64,000 nucleotides of DNA from Rotaria sp. Silwood1 (GCA_905250075.1 CAJNOP010000018.1:2414569-2478568); one strand, 5' to 3'; shown: positions 24,490 through 38,755, counted from the first letter of the stretch. A program made the numbers and translations. Notes: a model not told the origin generated them from the letters alone.

Positions 24490-25584
24490 TCAAGCTGTAT
24501 TTTTCCATAGAATTGTTAAGTGCGAAGCAATAAATATTCGATACGACCTATGTTTTAATGAACATGGAATTTCTTTAATATGAGGTAAAGAATAAGATGG
24601 TCGATTGAAAAAGTCAACATTGTATGAAAGAATACGTTGACGAAGATGAAAATTTGTAAGCTGAGGTAAAAATTGATCAATAGCATTTGTTATGGAGACA
24701 GGTAGATTAATCAAACGAATATAAGATATTTCACGGTCAACATCATTTTCCCTGACAGGAGTTAAATAAACAATAAGCTTATTTAAATTGGAACAATTTT
24801 TAATTAATAATGGAATAAGTTCTTCTAATGGCTTAGGATCATGAAATCGAATAATTAAATTAATAAGAGAACTATTTTTATGATTTTGTTTCATATTATG
24901 ATATTGATTATCATTAGTTGCAAATGATTGAAGAATAGACACATGAAGAGATTTTAAATTTGGCATACGATCAAGTAGATTATTAACAATGGATATATTT
25001 TCACATCCATCTATTCGTAAGTATTCTAATGATATTAAATTCATTGGTAATTGATCAATATTTGCAACAAGTTTCATACGAAATACGCATTTTTTTAATT
25101 TTGATTTACCTAATAAGAGAATTTTTTCTTGAACTTTTGCAAGTTGTTCATGTTCATCTCTATAATAATCAGTACATGCACCTAAATATATATATTCAAG
25201 TTCTTTTAATGAAAGAATATTGAATATATGAAATAAATTAAATATTGATAGATTTGAAATTATTAAACAATGAAGTGAACTAAGTTTCGAAAAATCAATA
25301 AATCGAAGTTGATAACGAGCACTTATTTTAAGTGAACCAATATACTGAGGTAATGGTATGATATTGTCTTCAGTGTGTTGTTGAAGATTTACATAATGTG
25401 AATAAGTATCTGTAAGATTTTGAAAACGTTTATTCAATTTATCAAAAGCCAAAATGATATGATGAAATGAAAGATAATCAAATAATTCATAAATAAGATC
25501 ATTACTTAAATCTTCGAAACAAGTTGAATTTTTAATCTCATCATGTACAGAATAAATTTGTTGTTTCGATTTTTTCGAGCCCAT
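24490..25584 (-). CDS. Single-exon F-box protein with LRR-like repeats
   Basis: 364 aa from the first in-frame ATG (25584), MGSKKSKQQIYS. An F-box follows at about residues 20-60 (TCFEDLSNDLIYELFDYLSF and HHIILAFDKLNKRFQNL). The rest has LRR-like segments (LSSLHCLIISNLS, LEYLRIDGCENISI, MPNLKSLHVSIL, CSNLNKLIVYL). It is presumably an SCF ubiquitin-ligase adaptor of the same divergent intronless type as the gene at 4694-5677. The start was set at this Met because no ATG lies upstream in frame. The target is unknown. Confidence 0.83.
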   Translation of the reverse strand: MGSKKSKQQIYSVHDEIKNSTCFEDLSNDLIYELFDYLSFHHIILAFDKLNKRFQNLTDTYSHYVNLQQHTEDNIIPLPQYIGSLKISARYQLRFIDFSKLSSLHCLIISNLSIFNLFHIFNILSLKELEYIYLGACTDYYRDEHEQLAKVQEKILLLGKSKLKKCVFRMKLVANIDQLPMNLISLEYLRIDGCENISIVNNLLDRMPNLKSLHVSILQSFATNDNQYHNMKQNHKNSSLINLIIRFHDPKPLEELIPLLIKNCSNLNKLIVYLTPVRENDVDREISYIRLINLPVSITNAIDQFLPQLTNFHLRQRILSYNVDFFNRPSYSLPHIKEIPCSLKHRSYRIFIASHLTILWKNTA

Positions 25585-25849
25585 TCGAGTATCAATGTAA
25601 TTATTTACAATATACTTGTGCAATTTTATTGTATAAAAATTGCCACGTAACAACTTTCGTTCTGATATGTGTAAAACGTGTCCAAAGTTTAAAAAAATGG
25701 CAATTTATTATTTTTTTCTTTCCTTTTTTTTTTTTATGAGAAATAAAACACACTTATGATTCATACATTGTTTTCTATCACACTAAAGCAAAATTGTTTA
25801 CAAGTTGTTTATATTATATTTTATTTCAATTAAATATTTTATTTTTCTT

Positions 25850-28800
25850 TTAATTAAATTTCAACTCATTATAAAAACTAAGATTACTGACAATACTTGT
25901 TTGATACATAGTTGTTGTTCGTACAATACCATGTCGTTCTGCTCGTTCAAAATTTGCTTTAGCTCCTTCATAATAAGGTCCATCAGAAAGAACAAATGAT
26001 AATAGATTTGTGCATCGTATTCTTTAAATATTTTAATAGACTTTATGAATAACCAGAAAAGAAAAAACAAAAAGAAATTAAAATATTTACCTAAGATGAT
26101 CAATAAATTTCGATGAATTTTCACCAAAACGAAGTGTTTCGGGATCCCATTGAATTTCGAGACGATTTAAACGAGGACAATGAACAGCACATGCTTCAAG
26201 TATTTGATCAATATGAATACGACGTGTTGCCTGTTTAAACCAACTATGTGCTGTACCAATAATAAGTATTCTAGAACAATCAAAACAAAAGATGCTACTT
26301 TTTTTTTTAATGTTAAATATTTTATTACTTAATTCGATGAAGATATCGAATAGCATTAATCCAAAATTGTTCTGTTATAGCAACATGACCAGTATAACTT
26401 AATGCTTCAAGTCGATAAGATATATTAGTAAATGATGTTAATAATCGATGAACAGCTTCAACATTTAAATTAACTGTATTACTTAAATCAAGTGCTCGAC
26501 ATCCATTTAATTTACCACGATCCAATAATAAATTTAAAACCTAGATTTTATAATGATTTTTATTAACGAGGGAAATATTCTCGAGTAATTCGCACTGCAG
26601 TTACTCTCATATTTTGATAATATGTAGAAGATTACAAGAATAGTATAATCTGCAAAGGTTTTCTGTTTATGTTTAGATTTGTTCGGGATAGGAACTTTTC
26701 AATAGACTTCTCCTGCAGGAGTTCAGTTTTCAATTATATTTGATAGATTTGACTTCAAGGTTTGTAAACATGTATGGCTCAATCTAACTATATGATGTAT
26801 AAAGTTTCATTAGTTTTTAGATAACACATTAATAAGATATGAATTCCTCAATATATATCTAAAACTTATAAAACTTCGTATATGAGGCTCTCCAATTGAG
26901 ACCTTGATATGCTCAAAGGGGCAGATCGAAATTGCTAAATATAATTTTTTTTTGAAAAATGACCTCCTGCAGCAAGAATATATCTGAAAAGTTGCTATCT
27001 TCACCGAATGTAAGTCTGAGTAGAAAACCTTCAGAGATTAGACTATTCCAGTGATCTCCTACCTATTGGCAAAATATGAGAGTAAATGAAGTATAGATCC
27101 CTTGAGAATGTTTTCTTATAAGTCATTAATATTCATATTACCGCATCTGTAAAACCATCACAAAAAGGTACAGCTAAATATGTAAGTTTCGGTACCATGG
27201 AAAAAAAATCTAGTAGAGCAGCTTCACTTAAGTCTGTTGATGATATATCTAATTCAGAAAGTTGAGTCGTAGACCAATTAAGAGCAAGCATAGCTTCATC
27301 TAATATACCTAGAAAAGTAAGGCATATATATATATAGGGTGGTCCAAAAGTAACATGACAAATAATTTTTTCGATTTCTTTTTTGAACATAGTAAGTTAG
27401 ATCTCATATTTATACCATATATATTAGGTGACATAATTCCAAGATGCAGCATATGATAAGTACTTAAGTGTAGTAATTTGTTTAAAAGCGTACAAATATA
27501 GAGCGGCCAAAAGTAAGAAAACAAACTCTAAGTTATAACAAAACGTTTATTTAGACAATAGAACTAGAAAATGACACACAATAATATGTATTTGTGACGT
27601 GTTTTTCATAGCGAAGTTTTTCACGAAAATTGCTCAATGTGTTCACCCTCTAAATCTTTGCAAAGTTGCAATCGTTCAGGTACTGATTGATAAGCTCATC
27701 AACATAATTCCATTGGCAAGCTTTGTATTATTTATATGCTTTTGGATCAGTTCCAACAGCTAGATACTGAGCATATGCTGCATCTTTGAATTATGTCACT
27801 AAGTATATGTAGTATAAATATGAGATCTAACTTACTATGTTCAAAAAAAAATCGAAAAAATTATTTGTCATGTTACTTCTGGGCTACCCTGTATAATTTA
27901 TTAGTCTAATAATTCAGCAAGACATTATAAAGTGATTATTTTTATTCAGTACTAATCGTTTTATTTACCCGTATTTTGTAATAATAAACATGTAACTTTT
28001 CGACATCGACTCATTAAAATTTTAAAACTTGTACCTTTTACTCGTACACAAAAATTTAAAGCAAGACATTGCAGATGTATACAACCAGATGCAATAGCTT
28101 CAATATGACTATCATCAATAAAAGAAACACCATATAAATTAATTGTATGTAAATTAGGTGCATGTGCTTTAATTCTACTCATATTAATTGTTTCATAATC
28201 ATCTGTTTCTTCTGGTGCTGATGTTAAAGATGCTTTTTCAAGTGTACCAACTATATGTAATGTATTTAATGATGATAAAAATGAATATATACGACGCATA
28301 AAACCTTCGAGAAAAATGACTTCTGATAAACAAATACATAATCGTTTAAGATTACATGGAAATTCATTTAATTCAGTAAAATCATGTAATTGCATAGCTG
28401 ATGAAAAATCCAATGTTAAATATTCTAAATTTGGGCAGCGTACAGCTAATTCACGTAAGACTTCAACAGTTATTAATTCAATAGGTAAATCAATATAAAT
28501 AAGTGATGAACTAAAACGTGTTGCAAGTGCATGAAGAAATGCATCTAAACGACGAACATGAACAGCACCTATTTGACCATTACCACATTCTGGACGTAAG
28601 AAAAGACGTCGCCATAAAGTTGAATGACGAGATATAAGAAGATGCCATCGTTGACATACATATGTACAATGTATAAGATCAAGTGGTGTTAAATAAGAAA
28701 ATATTAAAACAAGAAGATTATCAGGTAAAAGTCGAAGAGAATTAAGCTATAGGATCATATACAGTAGAAAATTTTATTTTTCTATGCTTGTTATTTAACA

Positions 28801-28982
28801 AAAAAAAAACAACTTACTCGACTTGATCGATGTCGTTGTAAAGTAGATTCTGTTGTAAACTCATCTAATCCATTAGTATCTAGTAGTTGATCATCATCTC
28901 CTGATATTGTTGCATTACTCATATAACTTGGTCGACGAGCAGTTCCTTGAGCAATGGCTGATAACATTCGTTTATTTTCCAT
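25850..28982 (-). CDS. Six-exon F-box/LRR protein
   Basis: Exons 28818-28982, 27969-28746, 27142-27308, 26329-26540, 26091-26270 and 25850-26021 join cleanly into 557 aa. After a short polar N terminus, residues about 56-100 form an F-box (LRLLPDNLLVLIFSYLTPLD and LIHCTYVCQRWHLLI, then W). At least eight LRR-like units follow (CPNLEYLTLDF, LQCLALNFCVRV, LSELDISSTDLS, CRALDLSNTVNL, LNRLEIQWDPE). The C terminus has the block LSDGPYYEGAKANFERAERH and VVRT-like GIVRTTT, which I recall from conserved animal F-box/LRR proteins of unknown substrate. Unlike the two other F-box genes here, this one is intron-rich and looks orthologous to a widely kept animal gene. Introns 26541-27141 and 27309-27968 (601 and 660 bp) are each filled by a DNA transposon; the remaining introns are 58-71 bp. 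Confidence 0.88.
26603..27083. mobile_element. Non-autonomous DNA transposon (MITE) in an F-box gene intron
   Basis: The left end is ACTCTCATATTTTG and the right end is its exact reverse complement, CAAAATATGAGAGT. The inverted repeats continue inward to about 62 bp at roughly three-quarters identity, sharing GAATAGT, TAATCT and AAGGTTTTCT on both arms. The outermost flanking bases (TTA/TAA) would allow a TA target duplication. The interior of about 350 bp is not coding. It makes up most of the 601-bp intron. Family: probably Tc1/mariner-like from the TA flank, not certain. Confidence 0.7.
27337..27891. mobile_element. Mariner-like MITE with about 119-bp inverted repeats
   Basis: The left end (27337-27455) starts GGGTGGTCCAAAAGTAACAT; the right end (27772-27891), reverse-complemented, starts CAGGGTAGCCCAGAAGTAAC. 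Both arms share GACAAATAATTTTTTCGA, TTGAACATAGTAAGTTAGAT and AAGATGCAGCATATG with few differences. Flanks are TA. Between the arms, the minus strand at about 27630-27720 still reads SVPERLQLCKDLEGEHIEQF, which resembles the C-terminal end of mariner-family transposases, with stops just upstream. It is thus an internally deleted copy of a once autonomous element. It occupies most of the 660-bp intron of the F-box gene, starting 28 bp from the exon. Confidence 0.85.
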
Positions 28983-29337
28983 GTCTTACTGATAGTTTGA
29001 TATGTTTATTTAAACTGAAAATTCTTTTTTTTTTACGATTGTTTATTTCTGTTCTTCTTATATGTTTATATTGCTTTAATATATCGACACTTTCTTTTTT
29101 ATTTCTATTTTTTTATCAGTAGCTGTCATCATTCGTCGACACTATATACATCCTCTTTTATGTGGTTGTGTGACAGAAAGCAATTGGTTTTGATGAGAAA
29201 TGAAACACAGAGATAGAAAATAAGAAAAGCAAAGTCTATGGATACCATCGAGTAAGAAATAACAGGTGTTAACATGCATATAAAGGTCATTTATAAGAAA
29301 CAACTTTCTTATATATAGAAATAATGTTTGTATTACA

Positions 29338-29361
29338 AATAATAATAATAATAATAATAAT
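29338..29361. repeat. (AAT)n microsatellite
   Basis: A perfect run of eight AAT units in the spacer upstream of the six-exon F-box gene. Confidence 0.8.
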
Positions 29362-29679
29362 GACTAATGCTTCTGTTCATAATTATTATGATTTATTTTT
29401 TTTATTCTATGATATAGGTTAAGTTTATTAGTGCAACGAATTCTAAAAGAAAACATCTAATTGTTATATATATATTTCTACTTTAAAAATAATAAGTAAG
29501 TATTTATAATGTTTTGTTGAATACTAATTCAAAAATTTATGAATATTTATTTGTCATAATAGGAAATAATAAAGATCAAATAAAACAAAAAAACACTATA
29601 TATAATTTCGGGACTAATTACAATATTCGAAGAAGTTTTCTTTAAATATAACAAAAACATCAAACATGATCATTACTGT

Positions 29680-31400
29680 AATTAAACACATAGAAAAATA
29701 TTTTATTAACAGTTAAACAAATGTTAAATAGCATTTTCATCACTGCAGATTCGTTATGTAAAACACCATAAGGATTATCAACAATAGTAACACTATGATG
29801 TTGTGCCTCTCTGCTAATATTCTTCATCGTGATTATATTCTTCGATTATATAAATGATATCTGTTTTGTAAAAGACACATAAACAATATAACCCGTAAAG
29901 TTGACTTGCCGCTGTTCCAATACCTTGGGCAACAAGCAATATTTTTAATGTGATAATTTTATTGACTAAATTGTATATTGATATTTGATTATTTTTTGTT
30001 GTCAGTTATGTAAATATACGCTTCTGTTGGATTAAGATTAACAGTACATGAATAATGAAGCGTATATAGACTAGTACCAGTTGTTTCGCTAGTAATTACT
30101 GTATCTTTGATAATAACTTGAAATAACTATTACAGAATACGTGAATTACTAAAACCGGATACATATAAAATACTATTTGTTGACGATTTATGTACCATAT
30201 ATCCAGCGAATGATCATTTATAGTTTTATTGATGTTTATTCATTTTGCAGTATTTGTCAACCTAAACTTACTCTCGATTATTTAATATATCATTACAATC
30301 TACACTTTTGATGTTTGTTTTCCATCAATCAATATTGACATTGCATTGTATGATTGCGATGCATTTGATCCAGTAATTCATTTACTAACAACAATAGTAT
30401 TTCTATATGATCCATTAAACAAGTGTCGAATAAAATAGCTCTTAACTCTTTGATAGCGAAGCCCATAAAATGACATTTTCAATATTTGTCGCATTTACAA
30501 ACAGATGACATTGATAAGAGCATTGCATCTTTAAATCAGATCTCTAATGCAAGAATTATGATTGTCAGTAATTTTCAACGTATACCATGTTGACAAGTGA
30601 TTTTTATTTCTATTTGTTATAAAAATAAGTCCATCATTAGAGGCAATAGCATATAAGTAATTGTTTTTGAATGACATAGAAACTATTGGGCCCATTGAAT
30701 CTCATCGAATTGCTCCCAGCTACACTATTATCATAACTAGACACAGTTCCGTCAACAAAACGGATATTGTTAGAATAATAAAATAAATACAGATGGTCTT
30801 AACTTCTATATTATTAGTGTCTATTTTTCTTAACACTATTTGAAAACAATAATTTCTTTAGTAATTAATACTAACGAGCATATTGAAAAAAAAATTCATA
30901 CGAATGAAATTAAGATCAGTACGATGTTCATTATCAACACCTTTCGAGACGTCAGTAAAATTTTGTAGTTGATAAATCGATCAGTTAATCTCCAAACGTG
31001 TGTTCTATACATTAACATGTATTATAAATATTGCATGACAAATAGTGACTATTGCTATAATAACTATTACATGGAAGATTAACAAAAGATGTAAATAGAT
31101 TATGAGTAATTGCAACTCGAACCAATAAAGGATAATAATGAAGATGAAATAATTTAACCAGTTGTTTCATCAATTTCAAATCGATGATAATGACTCCATA
31201 TGGATGAACCATAATGTAAAGTATAGGAACTTTCCATTGATGAATATGCTTGCGCAATATGATAGGTGTTAATTTATACATAAGTTATATCTAACAGCCA
31301 TACTGATAAATCAATAGATAGCAATTTATGATTAGCAGCTGTTATTGTCTTACATTTTTGGAACAACAAAACCTTGATTTAAAGAATTTAATAAATCGAA
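29680..31400 (-). pseudogene. Decayed host-type gene, minus strand
   Basis: Several protein-like blocks follow each other on the minus strand but are broken. HIAQAYSSMESSYTLHYGSS is followed by IWSHYHRFEIDETTG near 31150-31260. VDGTVSSYDNSVAGSNSMRF (about 30690-30760) shifts frame into NNYLYAIASNDGLIFITN (about 30620-30680). AGYMVHKSSTNSILYVSGFS (about 30155-30210) runs into stops, then ITSETTGTSLYTLHYSCTVN and LNPTEAYIYI (about 30005-30110). The repeated YTLHY, and strand-like segments ending in YLYAIAS or ILYVSG, suggest a repeat or beta-propeller-like extracellular protein, but I cannot name the family. Many stops and at least one frameshift argue for a pseudogene. Confidence 0.55.
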
Positions 31401-32591
31401 TAGAAAATGTACATAATAAAACTTGAAATGACGTGTTCTTGTAAATGTACAAGCAAAATGATGAGACTGGAAAATAAATTTATATTTCATCTTTTCATGA
31501 AACACAATGTGTTTATAAGTTTTTCCCAAGTTTTGCTCAATTCATATTCAATATATAGGAAAACAAAGTACTTCTTCTTTGACAGAAGCTTGTGCAGTGT
31601 ACTATATCTTTTTTAATGATCTTCAACATTATTTGTTTTGTTGAAAGTTTTTTTTTTTGTTATCTATATCAAAAGACAAACAACAAATTTCACATTATTG
31701 CGCTAATACAAAAATTGAAAAACTCTTCATTAGACAAATCAACGACTACATTACATATGTCAAGATTAGATATGAGCAGATCCATCTTATCCATATCTAT
31801 TTAGAACACATGAGTGGTGACAAAATGACAACTGACTCAAGTTTTACACAACTATAATGCTATCTCTGCCAAAGAAAAATGCTGGTTCTGGTTACGGCTT
31901 CGAGGACTATCTTATCAATATTTAGTCAAGACTGTTCAAGATATTTATAACACCTAATTTACTACATGCAATGATCATCCGAAATTTTATCAACATCATT
32001 GAAAAATACGTATTCATTTGTCAAATTTTAACTGTTGTAAAAATTTTCTACAGATGAAAAAAAATCGAGAAAGACAAATGATTTTCGAAATAAACCAAAT
32101 GGCAAATGACGTTTCTTAAGAACAAATTTATTCTATCTATGCAATTAATGTAAACATAGAAAAGAAGAAAAACGTTTTTTTTTTTCATATTCTCAATTTT
32201 CATATTTCATATGCATTTTTAGATATTGTCAACGTATTTGTTCTATAAATAGTCATTATTCCCTGAATAAAATTAGTAGATGCAAACGGTTCAGATAATG
32301 ATATGAATGAGTTATTCTTGTTGTGAAATCATCCTTAAATTAATATTGAAACAAATTGAATATGTCATATGACTAGTAGCGTGTGTGTATAAGAGAAATA
32401 CGAATTATGTGTGTCGCAATAGAAGAATCGAAAAAAAAAAGAATCAAGGAGCTATTTTTTTGTCGTATTGAAAGGAGGACTTTGACTCATTCTCAATCGT
32501 ACTCATTTATTATTATGAGTGATAGAGTATAATATTATATAGTGCGTTATTCGAAATATTTCTTCTAATTTAGTTTTTAAACGATTCAATC
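31401..32591. other. Intergenic, no gene seen
   Basis: AT-rich spacer upstream of the disordered-protein gene. Open frames at 31400-31860 are short, overlap each other and have no protein-family character. Confidence 0.5.
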
Positions 32592-33035
32592 ATGTCGAAA
32601 AAGCAAGAAGATAAAGCAAATAAAGAATCCACACAAAATGAAGATGATATACCAAAACCTCAATCGACTAAATTGACAAAAGACAATGAAAAACAAGATG
32701 AAAATAATGAAAATGAACGCAGCCTTGAAGACATTGAAAAAGAACTAGATAAACTTCGTCCAAAACCACCATCACCTAAGACACAACATCGAATTGAAAA
32801 AGAAGAAGAAAAAAAAGATCATGAAATGAATATGCATCAAACACATAAAGAAGAACCTTCGCCACAACCTAACACAACGAACAACGATGAAAATGAAACT
32901 CAACATAAAGACACTGAATTAAAACCTGGTGAACCTGATCCAACAGTTAATGATAATGTTAAAATTCCAGTATTGAATGACAGTGGTGCTATTGAATTAA
33001 AACCACAGCAAGGTAGTAAATTAAACAAACATTAA
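32592..33035 (+). CDS. Small, highly charged, intrinsically disordered protein
   Basis: 147 aa, single exon, ATG 32592, with AATAAA 16 bases after the stop (33051-33056). Composition is dominated by Lys, Glu, Asp, Asn, Gln and Pro. There is no Cys or Trp, few hydrophobics, no signal peptide and no membrane segment. A Lys/Glu helix-prone stretch lies at residues about 43-57 (RSLEDIEKELDKLRPKP), and there are two similar motifs, ELKPGEPDP and ELKPQQGSK, near the end. The low hydrophobicity predicts a soluble unfolded protein in cytosol or nucleus. Such proteins in desiccation-tolerant animals include LEA and other heat-soluble protectants, but no LEA repeat is visible, so that function is only a possibility. 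Confidence 0.7.
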   Translation: MSKKQEDKANKESTQNEDDIPKPQSTKLTKDNEKQDENNENERSLEDIEKELDKLRPKPPSPKTQHRIEKEEEKKDHEMNMHQTHKEEPSPQPNTTNNDENETQHKDTELKPGEPDPTVNDNVKIPVLNDSGAIELKPQQGSKLNKH

Positions 33036-33056
33036 AAATAATAACTTGGAAATAAA

Positions 33057-36000
33057 TATTCAATCAATTGAACATGACAATAAACAAGCATAAATTATTC
33101 TTTCTTATATATCTTGTATAAAAACTTTTTCAATTATTATGATTAATAGAATTTATTTTTAAAAATTCAATATTTATCATTTATTGACTTTTTTTTCAAA
33201 ATATCATCATGGATGAATTTATGATTAAGAATATACTTATTTTTGAGTTTGATTACTAAATAGAGTTTGTCGGGTCCGTGCCCAATCGAGTTCGAAACTA
33301 AATCGACGGAGTCTTCTAATAAATCGAGATCTCAATGACAAAGTTCCAGTACAATTATACGTGTCGTTTTGTTGAATAATAAGCAATTCTTGGATACTAA
33401 AAATACCTTGTGTGCACTACGAAAAAGTTTTTTCATTTTCAGATAAATATTTGTTATTCTGTCAGTATATATTCATTTGTTAGTTTAAAAGAAGAAGTCA
33501 TTTAATAAAAACAAAAATGAAAAATAATTGTTCATTGATATTCGATTAGAATTCAACAGAAACAAAAATTCATTTAAAAATGTTTCATAAAAAAAAATTT
33601 GATGTTTTCTTCGATCGACCACGTAATAGGATCAAATAGAAAAGTCATTTATACATGAAACGTACTGGAGTTTTCTATAATGTCTCTGGAAAACTCATTT
33701 TCATCTCTGTTCTCAACTACAGTTTCTAATTTGATCCATTTTGAACAAAAAAAGAAAGAATATCATCAGTAAGAAGAATGTCCTTGAAATAATACAATTA
33801 ATCAGACTCGAAATGCTTGACACAATTTATTTTTCGAAAGAATAAAATCAATTACTTTTAATCAATGCCCTTTTATATAACTAAATAGCATGTTTGAGTC
33901 ATAAACATAGGCAATTTCTAGAATAAAGCGCATAGACGAAGTACACTTCTAAGTAACAAACAACAAGATTTTACACAACATGTTCCTATTTAAGAAAGAT
34001 ATCCTTATATGTGATGTATTTGGCTGCTCACCGGTTTTTCATTACACTCTATTGCTTCGAAAATCAATTTCTTATCATGAAAAACCCTTGAGAATTCGTT
34101 CAGAGTACACTGCAAATAAATATTAAAGTGTTAGTGAAACAAAGTTTTTTTCAAAAAAAAACAAGAAACCCACTTTTAACTATCTATGGTTCCTTATTAG
34201 CTGTTTTTTTAATATATTATTCAACTTGAAAATGACATGTCACTAAGATAATAGACATAGAATACTGTTCATATTGAATTGACGACTTTAATTTTACCTT
34301 TGTTAAGGCGCACTCAATATTGATAACTCAGAAAAAAAAATACTAATCTCAATATACAAACAAGTTGTTTAAAGAACGACCACGTTAGTCGCTTTTGCAC
34401 TGATGATTGAAAACTTAATTGTAAAATGTATAGAAAATTGATATTTTTCACATGTATTAGTATCTATTTATTCTAACAGAAATCGGCAAAACGCTTTACA
34501 TTATGTATATTTTCAGAAAGCCCAACCAATTAAAGCATGAAATTTAAAGAAAAACTCATATCACATATCGATTGCATTAACCTAGTTAAATTGTATCTAA
34601 TGATTTGTTTTGCCTTTCCACTTAAAGTCATTTGGAGTGCAAAATTGATTAAATCACAATTTACGTATCATGTTAAAATATGAGCAACATTATTCTTGAT
34701 CGATGTTTGTGATTGTTACATTCCTACGGGACAGATTTTAATCATATGAAATCATTCATGTAAAATACCACACAATACAGGTTTCAAATGCTAGTACTGC
34801 TTGCTATATACTAAGTCATATAGTGATTCGACTAATCAACAATGTATAAGTATTTATCCTTAAAACAACAATTCTATTCAGAAGCTGTATTGAATGACAG
34901 AGTACTACTTATCATCAACTATGTCACTAAACTGTCATAAATATGAGATCAAGTGTGACTTTTTAGAACAATTCTGTTACGAAGTAATGCTTGAGTTTTC
35001 TAATTTTTCTCCTATGTATAGAGAATTCTATATGAACTACTAATACAATCACCAATGCTAATAGAACTGTATTTTCGTCAAATAAAACTAGTTCGGTAAT
35101 TTGTTGAACACTTTACATAATAATGCACCTTTGCAAAGTAATACATAACAGAGATGAAATCAATTTGGTTCGAACTTTTTAAAAACCAAGGTAGTTCGAT
35201 TCCAAAAATATTCAAACCAATCTCATATCTACTACACGACAAAACAAATTTTTATGAATAAAACTGTATTATACATTAACAATGATCAATTATACTCGGC
35301 TCTCATTGTTAACAAGATGCTTTGTTGTTGTATTTTGTTTTTGTTATAGTATTCTTGTTAACAAGACTAAACAGTTACATTTGTATACTAATTAACAATA
35401 CAAATTCCTTTTCAAATTAACGAAAAAATTCCTCTATTCTTTGTAAACCTCTCTATAAAATACAAAGTACGTTTTAAAACAGATTTGTCTCAAATCTGAT
35501 CGCTTAGTTCTAGTTGAAGAAGGAACTTAGAAAATGATTTTTCATCATTAAAACCAATGATGCATATGATTTCATACTGATATCGACTCTCATTGTTGTT
35601 CTTGATAAATACAATGGAAATTTATTCACGTGCGATTCTTTATTTCTTAAAATGCTAATTATATAGAAAAAATGAACTGATAAACATTAATGAAGAATTC
35701 TGAAAGCCGACGAAACCATTCTGTAGTAAAATGATATCTACTTATATTTAATTTATTGATGCTTTCCATCGAAATATCGCTGTGCAAGATCTTTTTCAGG
35801 TATGTTTGTAAATCTGATCAACATTGATTTTATTTTTTGCGACAATATATATTCTATAAGCAAAAAAAAAACGAATACCTATCAATTTGCATTGTGTATG
35901 CATAAAACTATATCAAAACACCATAAAACTGATCATATTTCAAATTTGAATTTTGTAAATTTGTTTGAAAGATTTTTTTTTCCGTTGATCAGTTTTGAGC

Positions 36001-36795
36001 AAATTATTTCTCATAATAAACCAAAAGTTTCTCCTACAAACAGCACAAAATGAAAACGAATTCTACTTGCTATTTACAATAATTCAATTTTCAAAATTAT
36101 ATTTTTCAGTTGAAACGATTTCTATATAGAAAAAAAAAACAAAAAGAAATCTATTATTTTTTATTGATTTCTACTAGAGAACGATAGTAACTGTAATCTA
36201 TGCAGTGAAATTTTGCGGTGTAAAACATCTTATCAACATTCTTTTTTTCTTTCTCTTTAATGTATGTAGACAAAATTTGACTGGATTGTAAGAAAGTAAG
36301 AACAAACAACATCAAATACATCAGACAAAAATTCATTTTAAGTTGTCATGATGATCATTATTCGAAATCAAAACGTAATGCTTTTTTTTTTCAATGTGAT
36401 TCATTGCTTCTGCTTTTTTTCAAACTACTGTTGAGTTCATTCTAAATCTTTCTCTCTCTCTCTCTTCTTTCTCTGCCTTTTTCACTCCCATCATCGTTGG
36501 TACTTCAAACTCGTTGTCGATTCATATGGCAACGAAACAAACAAAATGGTTGTCGTCAACGTCGTCTTTGTCGTTATATTGTATTGTATTCTTTGTTCAG
36601 TGCCCGACGACGAACGTTAGAAAAGAAAGAAGAACAAGAGCAAAAAGCAAAAGAGAATGAAAAATCGTATGTTATATGTAGCCATAGAAACATGGCTATT
36701 CATTGGTTGCCATCAACATATCGCGAGAACAAATGTGTATTATGAAAGTTAGAGAGAAAAAAGTGAGAAAGAGAGAACGAGAGAAATAATGTCCC
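33057..36795. other. Intergenic, no gene supported
   Basis: About 3.7 kb of AT-rich DNA. A (TC)n run lies at about 36450-36465, and a polypyrimidine/purine stretch runs over the last 400 bases leading to the tubulin promoter. No protein family is recognisable. Confidence 0.5.
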
Positions 36796-36804
36796 TATAT
36801 AAAG
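36796..36804 (+). promoter_or_regulatory. TATA box of beta-tubulin
   Basis: TATATAAAG stands 106 bases before the ATG, with CT-rich initiator-like sequence after it. This fits a strong core promoter with an unspliced 5' UTR of about 70-80 bases. Confidence 0.7.
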
Positions 36805-36909
36805 CTCTGTGCATGTTCGTTGTTAGTCGTTCGCCTCTCTCTATCGTTTTCTTCAACATCATTTCTTCTCTTTACTCGTCGTTCGTTGTCGAAGCAACAA
36901 ACAACAAAT

Positions 36910-38755
<1,846 letters not shown>

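Noticed and set aside
31407-31857. Three overlapping plus-strand frames of 66-70 codons
   Set aside because: They overlap one another in different frames, and none has a domain, signal peptide with Cys pattern, or splice partners.
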